Shown: piece after piece, positions 15,483 to 24,079 of the stretch
Position numbering within the stretch: position 1 is the first letter of the stretch
How the letters are laid out: each line of letters opens with the position of its first letter
Assembly (NCBI RefSeq): GCF_009859475.1
Contig: NZ_CP044549.1
Location: forward strand, 434,001 to 498,000
Length of the DNA stretch: 64,000 nt
Reading direction: 5' to 3'
From: Hydrogenophaga sp. BPS33
GTDB lineage: Bacteria; Pseudomonadota; Gammaproteobacteria; Burkholderiales; Burkholderiaceae_C
Notes under the pieces: model-generated
Told to the model about the DNA's origin: nothing
Seen by the model: the letters and a program-made list of their open reading frames with translations, nothing else
The model's database searches: none
Position numbers and translations under genes: made by a program

Positions 15483-17021
15483 TCAGGGCAGCAGAGCGGG
15501 AAGCGCCGACTTCTGCACCTTGCCCAAGGCGGTCCGGGGCAAGGCATTTACGCGGTGCCAACGGCGCGGCCATTTGTAGCGCGCCAGGCGGCCGTCCAGA
15601 AAATTGCGCAAGGCATCCGTCCAATCCGTACCCGCGGCGGCGTGCAGCACGACCACCGCCACCACCACCTCGCCCCAGCGCGCATCGGGCTGGCCGATGA
15701 CGGCGCATTCGGCCACCCAGGGGTGTTGCGCCAGCAGGTTCTCGATCTCGGCCGGGTAAATGTTCTCGCCACCGGAGATCAACATGTCCTTGGCCCGGCC
15801 GACGATGGTGAAGCTGCCATCGGCCGCTTGCTGCGCCAGGTCGCCGGTGTGGAAGAAGCCATCGGCATCGCACGCCGGCACATCGGGCCAGTAGCGCCGC
15901 ACCACGTTGGGCGCGCGCACCCATACCTCGCCCACGGCGCCTTCGGCGACCGGTTGTTCGTGCACGTCGCGCAAGCTCGCGTGTACGCCGGGCGCGGGCC
16001 AACCGCACGAACCGAGGTGGCTCGCGGCATGGGTGGCGGGCAGTGCGATGGAAAACGGGCCGGTTTCGGTGCTGCCGTACACGTTGCACACCGGCACGCC
16101 GCGTGCGTGGCACGCCTCGATCAGCGTGGCGGGCAGCAGGCTGGAGCCGGCCCAGATCGCGCGCAGGCTGGAGAGGTCGGTGCCCGGCCAGCCCGGGTGG
16201 GTGGTCAATGCTTGCAAGGTGGCCGGCACCTGGAGCGTGAGCGTGGGGCGTTCGACCCCGATCGCTTGCAAGGTCGCGGTCGGGTCGAAGCGCGCGTGCA
16301 GCAGCACTTGTGCGCCCACGGCGAGCGCGGGCAGGGTCTGGATGCACAGGCCGCCCACGTGAAAGAGCGGCAGCACGGTGAGCACGGTGTCGCTCGCGTG
16401 CATGCCCTGCGCCTGCGCGGCGATGGCCATGTTGGCCAGCAAGTGGGCCTGGGTGTGCACCGCGCCCTTGGGGGTGCCGGTGGTGCCAGAGGTGTAGACC
16501 AGCAGGGCGGGGTGGTCAGCCGTGCCGGTGGCGTTGATCGGGCTCTCGCCATCGATGGGCAGTTCGTGCACCGACAGCACGCGCGTGTTCGTGTGCGATG
16601 CCAATGCCCGGGCGGACGGCTGCAGCGTGTCGTCGTGCACCAGCAGTTGAGGGCTGCTGTCTTGCAGCACGGTGGCCCACTCGGCCGGCGAGAGGCGGTG
16701 GTTCAGTGGCACGAGCATCGCGCCCACGCGCGCGAGCGCGAACAGCAGTGCGATCTGGGCCGGGTGGTTCAGGCCCAGCCAGGCCACGCGGTCGCTCTCG
16801 CGAAGGCCGTGGCGGTGCGTGAGCGCGTGTGCGATCGCGTCGGCACGTTGGTCGAGTTCGGCGAACGTCAGGCGGGACCACGCCGTGCCCCGCGCAGGGC
16901 CTGCGGGATCGTGCCAGCGCAGCACCGTGGCCTGCGCGCGATCGCGTGCCATCTGGCGCAGCAACGCGTGCAGGCTCGGCGCGGGCGGCACTGGGAATGG
17001 GGAGGGCCAGGGCGCGGACAT
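15483..17021 (-). CDS. AMP-forming acyl-CoA ligase
   Basis: 512-residue ANL superfamily enzyme. The P-loop LLVYTSGTTGTPKGAVHTQ, the NVYGSTETGPFS motif, FFHTGDLAQQ with the hinge Asp, and the C-terminal lysine region RTALGKVQKSALP are all visible. It activates a carboxylic acid with ATP and loads it on CoA. The acid cannot be named from the sequence; long- or medium-chain fatty acids or a phenylacetate-type acid are possible. It stands alone, divergent from the response regulator gene with a 90-base shared promoter region. Confidence 0.83.
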   Translation of the reverse strand: MSAPWPSPFPVPPAPSLHALLRQMARDRAQATVLRWHDPAGPARGTAWSRLTFAELDQRADAIAHALTHRHGLRESDRVAWLGLNHPAQIALLFALARVGAMLVPLNHRLSPAEWATVLQDSSPQLLVHDDTLQPSARALASHTNTRVLSVHELPIDGESPINATGTADHPALLVYTSGTTGTPKGAVHTQAHLLANMAIAAQAQGMHASDTVLTVLPLFHVGGLCIQTLPALAVGAQVLLHARFDPTATLQAIGVERPTLTLQVPATLQALTTHPGWPGTDLSSLRAIWAGSSLLPATLIEACHARGVPVCNVYGSTETGPFSIALPATHAASHLGSCGWPAPGVHASLRDVHEQPVAEGAVGEVWVRAPNVVRRYWPDVPACDADGFFHTGDLAQQAADGSFTIVGRAKDMLISGGENIYPAEIENLLAQHPWVAECAVIGQPDARWGEVVVAVVVLHAAAGTDWTDALRNFLDGRLARYKWPRRWHRVNALPRTALGKVQKSALPALLP

Positions 17022-17111
17022 TTACATCACTTTACGCGAGCCCGAAGTCCGATTCACACACCGCTGACACGATGCGTCCTTCCGGCGCATGTCGCCGCTA
17101 CACTGAATGCC

Positions 17112-17828
17112 ATGACCTCTCCCCTGCTGATGATTGAAGACGACAGCCGACTGGCGCAGATGGTGGTGGAGTACCTCGGCCAGTCCGGCTTCGAGGTGAC
17201 GCACGCCAGCGACGGTCAACAGGGCCTGGAGCAACTGACGTTGATCCAGCCCGAGCTGGTCATCCTGGACCTGATGATGCCGGGCATGGATGGCCTGGAG
17301 GTGTGCCGGCGCATCCGCTCCCTGCCTGGAGACGCCGCGCGCGTGCCGGTGCTCATGCTGACCGCCAAGGGCGACCCGATGGACCGCATCATCGGTCTGG
17401 AGCTCGGTGCGGACGACTACCTGCCCAAACCGTTCGAGCCACGCGAATTGCTGGCGCGCGTGCGCGCCGTGCTGCGCCGGCGCGGCGAAAACGGCCAGAG
17501 CAGCCCGACGCGGACCACGCCGGTCTTGCGCTTCGGCTCGCTGGAGATCGACCGCGATGCGCGCACCGTGCAGGTGGCCGCCCAGCTGTGCGAACTCACG
17601 TCCTACCAGTTCGACCTGCTGGTGGCCATGGCCGAGCGCGCCGGGCGTGTGCTCACGCGCGACCAGATCATGGAGGCGGTGCGCGGCCGCGAGCTCGAGG
17701 CCTTCGACCGCTCGATCGACGTGCACATCGGCCGCATCCGCAACGCCATCGAAGTCGACAGCAAGGACCCCAAGCGCATCCTCACCGTGCGCGGTGTGGG
17801 CTACGTGTTTGCCAAGCAGCAGGAATGA
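17112..17828 (+). CDS. OmpR-family response regulator
   Basis: 238 residues. The receiver domain has acidic residues IEDD near 8-11, phosphoacceptor Asp53 (LVILDLMMPGMDG) and the conserved Lys in DYLPKPFEP. The C-terminal winged-helix DNA-binding domain begins near residue 135 (LRFGSLEIDRDARTV ... LTSYQFDLLVAMAERAGRVLTRDQIMEAVRG) and ends with RILTVRGVGYVFAKQ. Its stop overlaps the kinase start in an ATGA junction. The arrangement resembles RstA/B- or CpxR/A-type pairs. Target genes are unknown. Confidence 0.92.
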   Translation: MTSPLLMIEDDSRLAQMVVEYLGQSGFEVTHASDGQQGLEQLTLIQPELVILDLMMPGMDGLEVCRRIRSLPGDAARVPVLMLTAKGDPMDRIIGLELGADDYLPKPFEPRELLARVRAVLRRRGENGQSSPTRTTPVLRFGSLEIDRDARTVQVAAQLCELTSYQFDLLVAMAERAGRVLTRDQIMEAVRGRELEAFDRSIDVHIGRIRNAIEVDSKDPKRILTVRGVGYVFAKQQE

Positions 17829-19084
17829 GCAGTCTCTTCGGCTCCCGCTTGTACGTGCGCATCTGGCTCGCCGTGGTGGCGGCCGTGACCGTGCTCACGC
17901 TGGTCGTGGGCTGGTTGTGGCAGCAGGCGCTGGACGAAGACCGTGCCGAGCGCGAGGCGCGCATCACGCGCACGATCGTCGTGCGCGATGGCGCGCGTGA
18001 GGTTCTGGGCGAGGCGCCCGCTCGGGCGGTGACCATCCCGGGGGAGGGTTGGGAATTCGAAGTTCCTTTGAAAAGTGGGCAGACGATCTACGTGTTGCTG
18101 CCGCGCTCCGGCCGGCCTGCTTCCAATCCTGGCCGCCGTGCGCCCGAGTGGCTGCAGACACCGACCGGCTTTGCCTGGCTCCTGGGGCTGGTGGCTTCGG
18201 CGGTGGCGCTCGGCGCCTACCCGATCGTGCGCCGCCTGACCAAGCGCCTGGAGGCCTTGCAGAAGGGCGTGGAGCGTTGGGGCGACGGCGACCTGTCCAC
18301 GCGACTGCCCATGGGCGGGCAGGACGAGGTGGCCTTCCTGGCGACCCGGTTCAACGCGGCCGCGGAGCGCGTGCAGACCCTCGTGCAATCGCACAAGGCC
18401 TTGTTGGCCAACGCGTCGCACGAACTGCGCTCGCCGCTTACGCGCATCCGCATGGGCCTGGAGCTGCTGGGCAAGGACGGCGCCAGCGCCGCGCAGCGTG
18501 CGGAGATCGTGCGCAGCATTGATGAACTGGACCAGCTCATCGACGAGATCCTGCTGGCCAGCCGGCTGGACCTGCGCGATGCGCGCGACGCCTCGGCGCT
18601 CGGGCCGATCGAAGAAGTCGACCTGGTGGGCCTGGCCGCGGAAGAGTGCGCGCGCACCGGCGCGGACCTGGACATCGCGCCGGGCGCCGCGCCGCTGCTG
18701 GTGCAAGGCCAGGCGCGCCTGTTGCGCCGGGTGCTGCGCAACCTGCTGGAGAATGCCCGCCGCTACGGCGGTTCCGCGAACGCGGTGGAAGGTGGTGATG
18801 CGCAGGTGCGCTTGAGCATTCTGGCGCCGAGCACCGCCACCGGCCGGGGTGATGCAGACCGGGCCACGCTCTGGGTGGAAGACCACGGCGCTGGCGTGCC
18901 CCCCGATCAGCGCGAGCGCATCTTTGAGCCTTTCTACCGCTTGCCGGGCGCCAGCGAACGCGAAGGGGGTGTGGGCCTGGGCTTGTCGCTGGTGAAAACG
19001 ATCGTGGAGCGCCATGGTGGCACGGTGCACTGCGAAGACCGGCCCGGCGGTGGTGCGCGGTTCGTGGTGCGGTTGCCGATCTGA
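17825..19084 (+). CDS. sensor histidine kinase with HAMP domain
   Basis: 419 residues. One transmembrane helix is at about 10-32, followed by a short periplasmic segment (~90 residues), a second helix near 120-138 and a HAMP linker (RRLTKRLEALQKGVERWGDGDLSTRLP). The HisKA domain has the phosphoacceptor His in LANASHELRSPLTRI. The ATPase domain shows the N box (NLLENARRYGG), a G1 box in VEDHGAGVP and a G2 box in GGVGLGLSLVKTIVERHGG. It phosphorylates the regulator encoded just upstream. The small sensor domain has no recognisable ligand motif. Confidence 0.92.
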   Translation: MSSLFGSRLYVRIWLAVVAAVTVLTLVVGWLWQQALDEDRAEREARITRTIVVRDGAREVLGEAPARAVTIPGEGWEFEVPLKSGQTIYVLLPRSGRPASNPGRRAPEWLQTPTGFAWLLGLVASAVALGAYPIVRRLTKRLEALQKGVERWGDGDLSTRLPMGGQDEVAFLATRFNAAAERVQTLVQSHKALLANASHELRSPLTRIRMGLELLGKDGASAAQRAEIVRSIDELDQLIDEILLASRLDLRDARDASALGPIEEVDLVGLAAEECARTGADLDIAPGAAPLLVQGQARLLRRVLRNLLENARRYGGSANAVEGGDAQVRLSILAPSTATGRGDADRATLWVEDHGAGVPPDQRERIFEPFYRLPGASEREGGVGLGLSLVKTIVERHGGTVHCEDRPGGGARFVVRLPI

Positions 19085-19101
19085 CCGGCGCTCCGTGTGG
19101 C

Positions 19102-19127
19102 CCATCCTTCCCACAAATGGGGGATGG
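19102..19127 (+). other. two-part hairpin just after the kinase stop
   Basis: CCATCC pairs with GGATGG and, inside, CCCA pairs with TGGG around a CAAA loop, with a 2-base bulge. It starts 17 bases after the kinase stop. No T-run follows, so it is likely a 3'-UTR structure rather than the terminator. Confidence 0.4.
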
Positions 19128-19259
19128 TCGAAACGCATGATGCGGCGCACAATGACACCCGTTGCTGTCACAACGCCGGCCGGAACATGTTCGGCGACGA
19201 CCGAGACCTAGACCCGCACTCGAATCTGTTCTCCAACGACGTCCTCAAGGACATTTCGG

Positions 19260-19284
19260 GCCACCCGCAGGGTGGCTCTTTTTT
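19260..19284 (+). terminator. rho-independent terminator downstream of the two-component pair
   Basis: GCCACCC and GGGTGGC form a 7-bp GC-rich stem with a GCA loop, followed by TCTTTTTT. It acts on rightward transcripts only; the reverse strand has no T-run. It closes the regulator-kinase unit, 176 bases after the kinase stop, or a small RNA in that interval. Confidence 0.85.
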
Positions 19285-19298
19285 GTGCGCATGCCCTC

Positions 19299-21302
19299 TC
19301 AGGCTTGCAGCGGCGTCGGACTGCTGTTGAGGGACGAGTGCACGAAATCCACCACCTCTCCGGTGGGCTGGTAGCCCTGCACGCAGGCCTGCAGCATGGC
19401 GCGCACGGCCGCCCCATCGTTGCGCACCATGGCCTCTTCGAGCGAGGCCAACCGGTTTTGCAGCGACGGCCAGGGCAGGCAGTCCTCCTGCGCCTTCATG
19501 ATGCGCTTGTGTTGCGTGGGCTGTGGGTTGTCGCCGATCAGCAGCTCTTCGTAGAGCTTCTCGCCGGGGCGCAGTCCGGTGATCTGGATTTCGATGTCGC
19601 CCGTGGGATTCTGCGCGGTCTTCACCTGCAGGCCCGAGAGCTCCACCATGCGCTGTGCGAGGTCGATGATGCGCACCGGCTCGCCCATGTCGAGCACGAA
19701 CACATCGCCGCCATGCGCCATTGCCCCGGCCTGGATCACCAGTTGCGCGGCCTCGGGAATGGTCATGAAGTAGCGCGTGATGTCGGGGTGCGTGAGGGTG
19801 ACCGGCCCGCCGTCGCGGATCTGCTCCCGAAACAACGGCACCACCGAACCGCTGGAGCCCAGCACGTTGCCAAAGCGCACCATGGCGAAGGTCGTGCCGC
19901 TGTCCGGCTCGGCCGCGAGAGCTTGCAGCACCATTTCGGCCAGGCGCTTGCTCGCGCCCATCACGTTGGTGGGGCGCACGGCCTTGTCGGTGCTGATCAG
20001 GACGAAGTGGGATGCGCCGGCGGCCTGTGCGGCGCGTGCGCACACCCAGGTGCCCCAGACGTTGTTGCGCAAGCCTTGCACGGGGTTGTGCTCCACCAGC
20101 GGCACGTGCTTGTAGGCGGCGGCGTGGTAGACGGTTTCGGGCCGCCAGGCCTGCAGGATCTGCAGCATGCGGGCTTCGTCCTGCACAGAGGCCAGCAGGG
20201 GCACCAACTGCACGGTGTTCGATGCCGCCATGTTCGCGGCATCCTCGTCTGCTTGCAGCAGATCGCTGTCCTGGTCCAGCAGTGCGGTCAGTTCGCGGTG
20301 GATCTGGTAGAGCGCGAACTCGCTGTTCTCGACGAGCAGCAAGGTGTGCGGCTGGCACCGGGCGATCTGGCGGCACAGCTCGCTGCCGATGCTGCCCCCC
20401 GCCCCGGTGACGGCCACCACCTTGCCGCGGATCAGCCGTGTGAGCAGGGCGGTGTCGGGTGTGACGGGTTCGCGTCCGAGCAAGTCTTCGACATCGAGCT
20501 CCTGCACGTCGCTCATGGCGACGCGCCCGGATGCGAGGTCTGACATGGTGGGCAGCGTGCGCACGCGCACCGGGTACTGGCGCAGGGCTTCGAGAATCTC
20601 CAGGCGGCGTTCCCGGGTGATTCTGGGCAGGGCCAGCAACACGTCCGTGACGCCCAGGTTGGGGATCAGTTGTACCAGCTCGATCGGGTCGTACACCGTG
20701 CGGCCGTCGAGGCTGTTGCCTTGCAGCTGGTCGTCGTCGTCGAGAAAGCCGAGCAGGCGTTGCTCGCTGCTGCGCGCCAGCGCGGCGGCCAACTGTCTGC
20801 CGGACTGACCGGCACCGTAGATCAGGATGCCGGGCAGGTGCTCGCGCTGCAGCATCGTGCGGTACAAGCCCCCGAGCCAATACCGCACCACGACGCGGCT
20901 GAACCCGACGGCCACCAGCAGCAGCAGCGGCTGGATCACGCCCACGGTGCGCGGCACGCCCGCAATCCCGATCACGGTGAAGACCGTGGCATAGAACAGC
21001 GCGTACAACACCATCGCCTGGCCCAGATTGACCATGGCGTTCCAGCCCGCATAGCGGAAGATGGCGCGGTACAGGCCGAAACGGATGAACAGCGGCAGGG
21101 CCATGAGCACCGAGCCCATGATGGCCAGCAGGTGCGTGGGCGTGAGGCGCACCCAGTGTTCCAGGCGCAGGCAGAGCGCCAGCCAGACGGTGAGCGCGCA
21201 CAGGGCCACATCCACCGCCACCGCGAACAGGCGCTTGGCCATGCGCGGCATGTGAAGGAGCGTGGCTGCAGCGGCGCTGTGGCTGTTGTCCCTTGTGTTC
21301 AT
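19299..21302 (-). CDS. membrane-bound UDP-GlcNAc 4,6-dehydratase (FlaA1/WbpM/CapD family)
   Basis: 667 residues. The N-terminus has about four transmembrane helices (25-135). A first nucleotide-binding fold follows (ILIYGAGQSGRQLAAAL), then the catalytic SDR domain with VVAVTGAGGSIGSELCRQI and the LISTDKAVRPTNVMGASKRLAEM active-site stretch. This is the long membrane form of the FlaA1/WbpM family, which makes UDP-2-acetamido-2,6-dideoxy-D-xylo-hexos-4-ulose from UDP-GlcNAc. The catalytic Tyr of classical SDRs is replaced by Met in this family, as seen here. It is the last gene of the leftward surface-polysaccharide operon, beside an initiating transferase and a reductase/epimerase, the same trio that makes and loads UDP-QuiNAc in Rhizobium etli. 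Confidence 0.87.
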   Translation of the reverse strand: MNTRDNSHSAAAATLLHMPRMAKRLFAVAVDVALCALTVWLALCLRLEHWVRLTPTHLLAIMGSVLMALPLFIRFGLYRAIFRYAGWNAMVNLGQAMVLYALFYATVFTVIGIAGVPRTVGVIQPLLLLVAVGFSRVVVRYWLGGLYRTMLQREHLPGILIYGAGQSGRQLAAALARSSEQRLLGFLDDDDQLQGNSLDGRTVYDPIELVQLIPNLGVTDVLLALPRITRERRLEILEALRQYPVRVRTLPTMSDLASGRVAMSDVQELDVEDLLGREPVTPDTALLTRLIRGKVVAVTGAGGSIGSELCRQIARCQPHTLLLVENSEFALYQIHRELTALLDQDSDLLQADEDAANMAASNTVQLVPLLASVQDEARMLQILQAWRPETVYHAAAYKHVPLVEHNPVQGLRNNVWGTWVCARAAQAAGASHFVLISTDKAVRPTNVMGASKRLAEMVLQALAAEPDSGTTFAMVRFGNVLGSSGSVVPLFREQIRDGGPVTLTHPDITRYFMTIPEAAQLVIQAGAMAHGGDVFVLDMGEPVRIIDLAQRMVELSGLQVKTAQNPTGDIEIQITGLRPGEKLYEELLIGDNPQPTQHKRIMKAQEDCLPWPSLQNRLASLEEAMVRNDGAAVRAMLQACVQGYQPTGEVVDFVHSSLNSSPTPLQA

Positions 21303-21318
21303 TGTGGTTTGTATTTTT

Positions 21319-21879
21319 TCAGTGGGTCACGCCGTCGCGGCGCAGCACTTTGACGAACGTCATCCAGAGAATGTGCAGGTCGAAGAGCACGGACTGGCGG
21401 CGCAGGTATTCTGCATCCAGTGCCACTTTCTGGGGAATCGGCAGCTCGTCGCGTCCGTTCACCTGGGCCCACCCAGTGAGCCCGGGCACGAGTTCGTGCA
21501 CCCCTAGTTCGGTGCGCAGCGCGATCAGATCGTCCTGGTTGAACAGGGCAGGGCGAGGCCCGACGAAGCTCATGTCGCCTTTGAGAATGCTCCAGAGTTG
21601 GGGCAGCTCGTCCAGGCTGCTCTTGCGCAGGAAGGACCCGATGGGCGTGAGGTACTGGCCCGGATCGGTCAGCAGGTGGGTGGCCACGGCTGGGGTGTCC
21701 ACGCGCATGCTGCGGAACTTGGGCATTTTGAAGACGCGGTTGCGGCGGCCGACGCGGTCGCTCCAGTACAGGGCAGGGCCGGGCGAGGTGAGCCGCACCG
21801 CGAGGGCCACCAGCACCACGGGTACCAGCAACACGGCGGCGGCGCACAGGGCCAGGAGCAGATCGAAGAGGCGTTTCAT
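21319..21879 (-). CDS. initiating phosphoglycosyl transferase (small monotopic type)
   Basis: 186 residues of the bacterial sugar transferase family (PF02397) in its minimal PglC-like form. One N-terminal re-entrant hydrophobic helix (1-32) is followed by KMPKFRSMRVDTP and the catalytic Asp-Glu dyad in SLDELPQLWSILKGDMSFVGPRP, ending GWAQVNGRD and the C-terminal amphipathic part. It transfers a phospho-sugar from a UDP-sugar to undecaprenyl phosphate and so starts each repeat unit. The start overlaps the stop of the epimerase gene by 4 bases. UDP-QuiNAc or a related 6-deoxy-HexNAc is the likely donor. Confidence 0.88.
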   Translation of the reverse strand: MKRLFDLLLALCAAAVLLVPVVLVALAVRLTSPGPALYWSDRVGRRNRVFKMPKFRSMRVDTPAVATHLLTDPGQYLTPIGSFLRKSSLDELPQLWSILKGDMSFVGPRPALFNQDDLIALRTELGVHELVPGLTGWAQVNGRDELPIPQKVALDAEYLRRQSVLFDLHILWMTFVKVLRRDGVTH

Positions 21880-22826
21880 CGAGACACCTGAGGGGCAGCG
21901 GCGCGGCGAAGACCTTCGTCGACGCCGATGGGTGGCGCCCAGCCCAACGTGTCGCGGGTGTGGGCGATGTCGACTTGGAGGTTGCCGAGCAGGCGTTGAG
22001 CGACGTCGCCTTTGCCCAAGGCTGTGGCACCCAGTTTGAGCAGGCTTGTCGGCACCGGCAGCAGGCGGGCCGGTGTGCCCAGGGCCTTGCCCATGCGGCG
22101 AACCAGGTCGGCGGTGGAGAGGTCTTCGCCATCGCTGACCAGAAAGGTCTGGTTCGCGGCGGCGGCGTGGTCGATGCAGGTGATGAGCAGGTCGACGAGG
22201 TTGTCGAGCGCGACCAGGCTGCGCTGGTTGTCCGTAGCCGCGCCCAGTGGCAGAGGAAGGCCGCGCCGCACGGCACGCAAGAGGCTGGCGAAGTTGGCCT
22301 TGACCCCGGGGCCGTAGACCAGGGGCGGGCGAACGATGACCACTTCCAGGCCGGTTTCGCGCGCGATCTGGCGCAGGCCTTCTTCGGCTTCGTGTTTGGA
22401 GATGCCGTAGGGGTCCTGGGGGGCGGGGCTGTCGTGGGCGGAGAAGCGGCGGCCGGGTGTGGTGTGTTCGCCGTTGACCTTGATGGAACTGACGAAGACG
22501 AAGCGGCGCACGCCGGCCTGCGCAGCCTGGCGCGCCAGATGCAGCGTACCGTTCGTGTTGGTCTCGCGAAACGCTGAGAGCGGATCGCTGGCGGGGTCGT
22601 GCATGACATGCACGCGGGCTGCGGTGTGGAGGACTGTGCGCACGTCCCGTAGCGCCTCGGCCCATGGCGTTTGCGCGTGGATGGCGCCCACGGACACGGT
22701 GTCGACGTCGTCCTGCACCGATACCGGGTCGCGCTGGGCGGCGCGCACCAACATGTCGCGCGCCATGGCCTCCCGGCACAGCGCTTTACCCACGAAGCCA
22801 TTTGCACCGGTGACCAACAGCGTCAT
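21876..22826 (-). CDS. NAD-dependent sugar epimerase/reductase (WbpV/WreQ-like)
   Basis: 316 residues. The extended SDR has TGANGFVGKAL at the N-terminus, FVSSIKVNGE and the active-site PYGISKHEAEEGL (YxxxK). Close relatives by pattern are WbpV, Fnl-type and WreQ proteins, which reduce UDP-4-keto-6-deoxy-GlcNAc to UDP-QuiNAc. Its location between the initiating transferase and an L-FucNAc transferase-like gene and near the membrane dehydratase supports that reaction. It overlaps both neighbours by 4 bases. A C4-epimerase role cannot be excluded. Confidence 0.75.
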   Translation of the reverse strand: MTLLVTGANGFVGKALCREAMARDMLVRAAQRDPVSVQDDVDTVSVGAIHAQTPWAEALRDVRTVLHTAARVHVMHDPASDPLSAFRETNTNGTLHLARQAAQAGVRRFVFVSSIKVNGEHTTPGRRFSAHDSPAPQDPYGISKHEAEEGLRQIARETGLEVVIVRPPLVYGPGVKANFASLLRAVRRGLPLPLGAATDNQRSLVALDNLVDLLITCIDHAAAANQTFLVSDGEDLSTADLVRRMGKALGTPARLLPVPTSLLKLGATALGKGDVAQRLLGNLQVDIAHTRDTLGWAPPIGVDEGLRRAAAPQVSR

Positions 22827-24067
22827 CGCGGGCCCCTCCGTGGGGCATCGGCCGGGCTCACTTCGGCGAAGAAGTCCAGCAGCCGATCCATCAGGCGTGC
22901 TCGATCGAATTCTTGTTCGGCAAACTGTCGGCCGCGGGCGCCCATGGCGTGCCGTTCGGCGGGTGTCATCGCGGCCATCTTTTCGACCGCCCGGGCCAGG
23001 CCTCGCGCATCGCCGGCGGGGCACACCAGGCCGGCTCCGGCGCTTTCGATGGCCGCAGCTCCTTCGCCATCCAGCATGCCCAGAATGGGTTTACCCGCCA
23101 GCAGATACGACTGCACTTTGCCCGGGATCGTCATGCTGAAGGTCGGGTCGGGTTTGAGCGATGCGATGAGCGCGTCGGCGTGCGCGTAAAACGATGGCAT
23201 GCGCTCGACCGGGAAGCGGCCGATCAGGAACACGCGGTGCCCCAGCCTTCGACGCACAACCTCGTCTCTGACCCACGCCGAGCGCCGGCCATCCCCCACG
23301 ATCAACCAGCGCACGCCGTCGTGATCGCGCAGACGCTCGGCCGCATCCAGAATGGCGGGGAAGTCTTGCGCATCGCCCACGTTGCCTGCGAACACAATGG
23401 TAAAGATGTTCTCCGCCTCGGGCACCTCCGGCGCCTTGGGTACGTCGGTCTGTTGGAACAGGTTTTCCGCCCAGCTCGGGAAGTAGCGGATTTTCGATCC
23501 ATCGCGACAATAGCGGGCGATACTGCCCAGGAAAGCGCGCGACTGGCCCAGCACCAGCGCACAGCGGTTGTAGATGAAGCTCACCAGATGGCCGACCAGA
23601 CGCAAGAGGTGCGGAGAGCGTACAACCCCCACCGCTGCCAAGGTTTCGGGCCAGAGGTCCAGCACCCACAAGACCACGGGCGCGCGCTTGAGCTTGCCTA
23701 GAAGCACCGCAGGAATGCCCACGGTGATAGGCGATGGTTCGAACACAAAGACCACGTCGAAGCGATCGCCTCGTAGATGCCACGGTCCCCATATACAGGC
23801 GCCCAACACGAAGCTTAGGTAGTTGAGCACCAAGCGCAGAGCACCTTGGGAGCGAGTCAACATGGGTACCCGGTGAATCTTCGCGCCTTCGAAGTGGCCG
23901 AACGTCGTCGGGTCGCTGGCGAATTCGGGGAACACCTGACCGCCCGGGTAGTTCGGCTTGCCGGTGAGCACGGTGACCTCATGTCCGCGTCCCAGCCATT
24001 CCTTCACGAGATCGTTGATCCGGAAATTCTCAGGCCAGAAATACTGGCTGACGACAAGGATTTTCAC
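22823..24067 (-). CDS. wbuB: WbuB-like glycosyltransferase (GT4), probable L-FucNAc transferase
   Basis: 414 residues with the GT-B fold. The N-terminal MKILVVSQYFWPENFRINDLVKEWLGRGHEVTVLTGKPNYPGG is nearly diagnostic for the WbuB family. The C-terminal half has IVFAGNVGDAQDFPAILDA and the donor-binding FSMTIPGKVQSYLLAGKPIL stretch. WbuB enzymes add L-FucNAc to the lipid-linked first sugar in O-antigen synthesis. The three genes for UDP-L-FucNAc lie immediately upstream in the operon, which fits this acceptor/donor assignment. Confidence 0.83.
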   Translation of the reverse strand: MKILVVSQYFWPENFRINDLVKEWLGRGHEVTVLTGKPNYPGGQVFPEFASDPTTFGHFEGAKIHRVPMLTRSQGALRLVLNYLSFVLGACIWGPWHLRGDRFDVVFVFEPSPITVGIPAVLLGKLKRAPVVLWVLDLWPETLAAVGVVRSPHLLRLVGHLVSFIYNRCALVLGQSRAFLGSIARYCRDGSKIRYFPSWAENLFQQTDVPKAPEVPEAENIFTIVFAGNVGDAQDFPAILDAAERLRDHDGVRWLIVGDGRRSAWVRDEVVRRRLGHRVFLIGRFPVERMPSFYAHADALIASLKPDPTFSMTIPGKVQSYLLAGKPILGMLDGEGAAAIESAGAGLVCPAGDARGLARAVEKMAAMTPAERHAMGARGRQFAEQEFDRARLMDRLLDFFAEVSPADAPRRGPR

Positions 24068-24079
24068 GACGCGCCCGGC

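Noticed and set aside
15555-17111. Long rightward open frame running into the response regulator
   Set aside because: Antisense to the acyl-CoA ligase; only the part from 17112 has receiver-domain sequence.
19097-19330. Short rightward open frame after the histidine kinase
   Set aside because: It reads through the terminator hairpin and T-run into the convergent gene; no ribosome site or conserved pattern seen.
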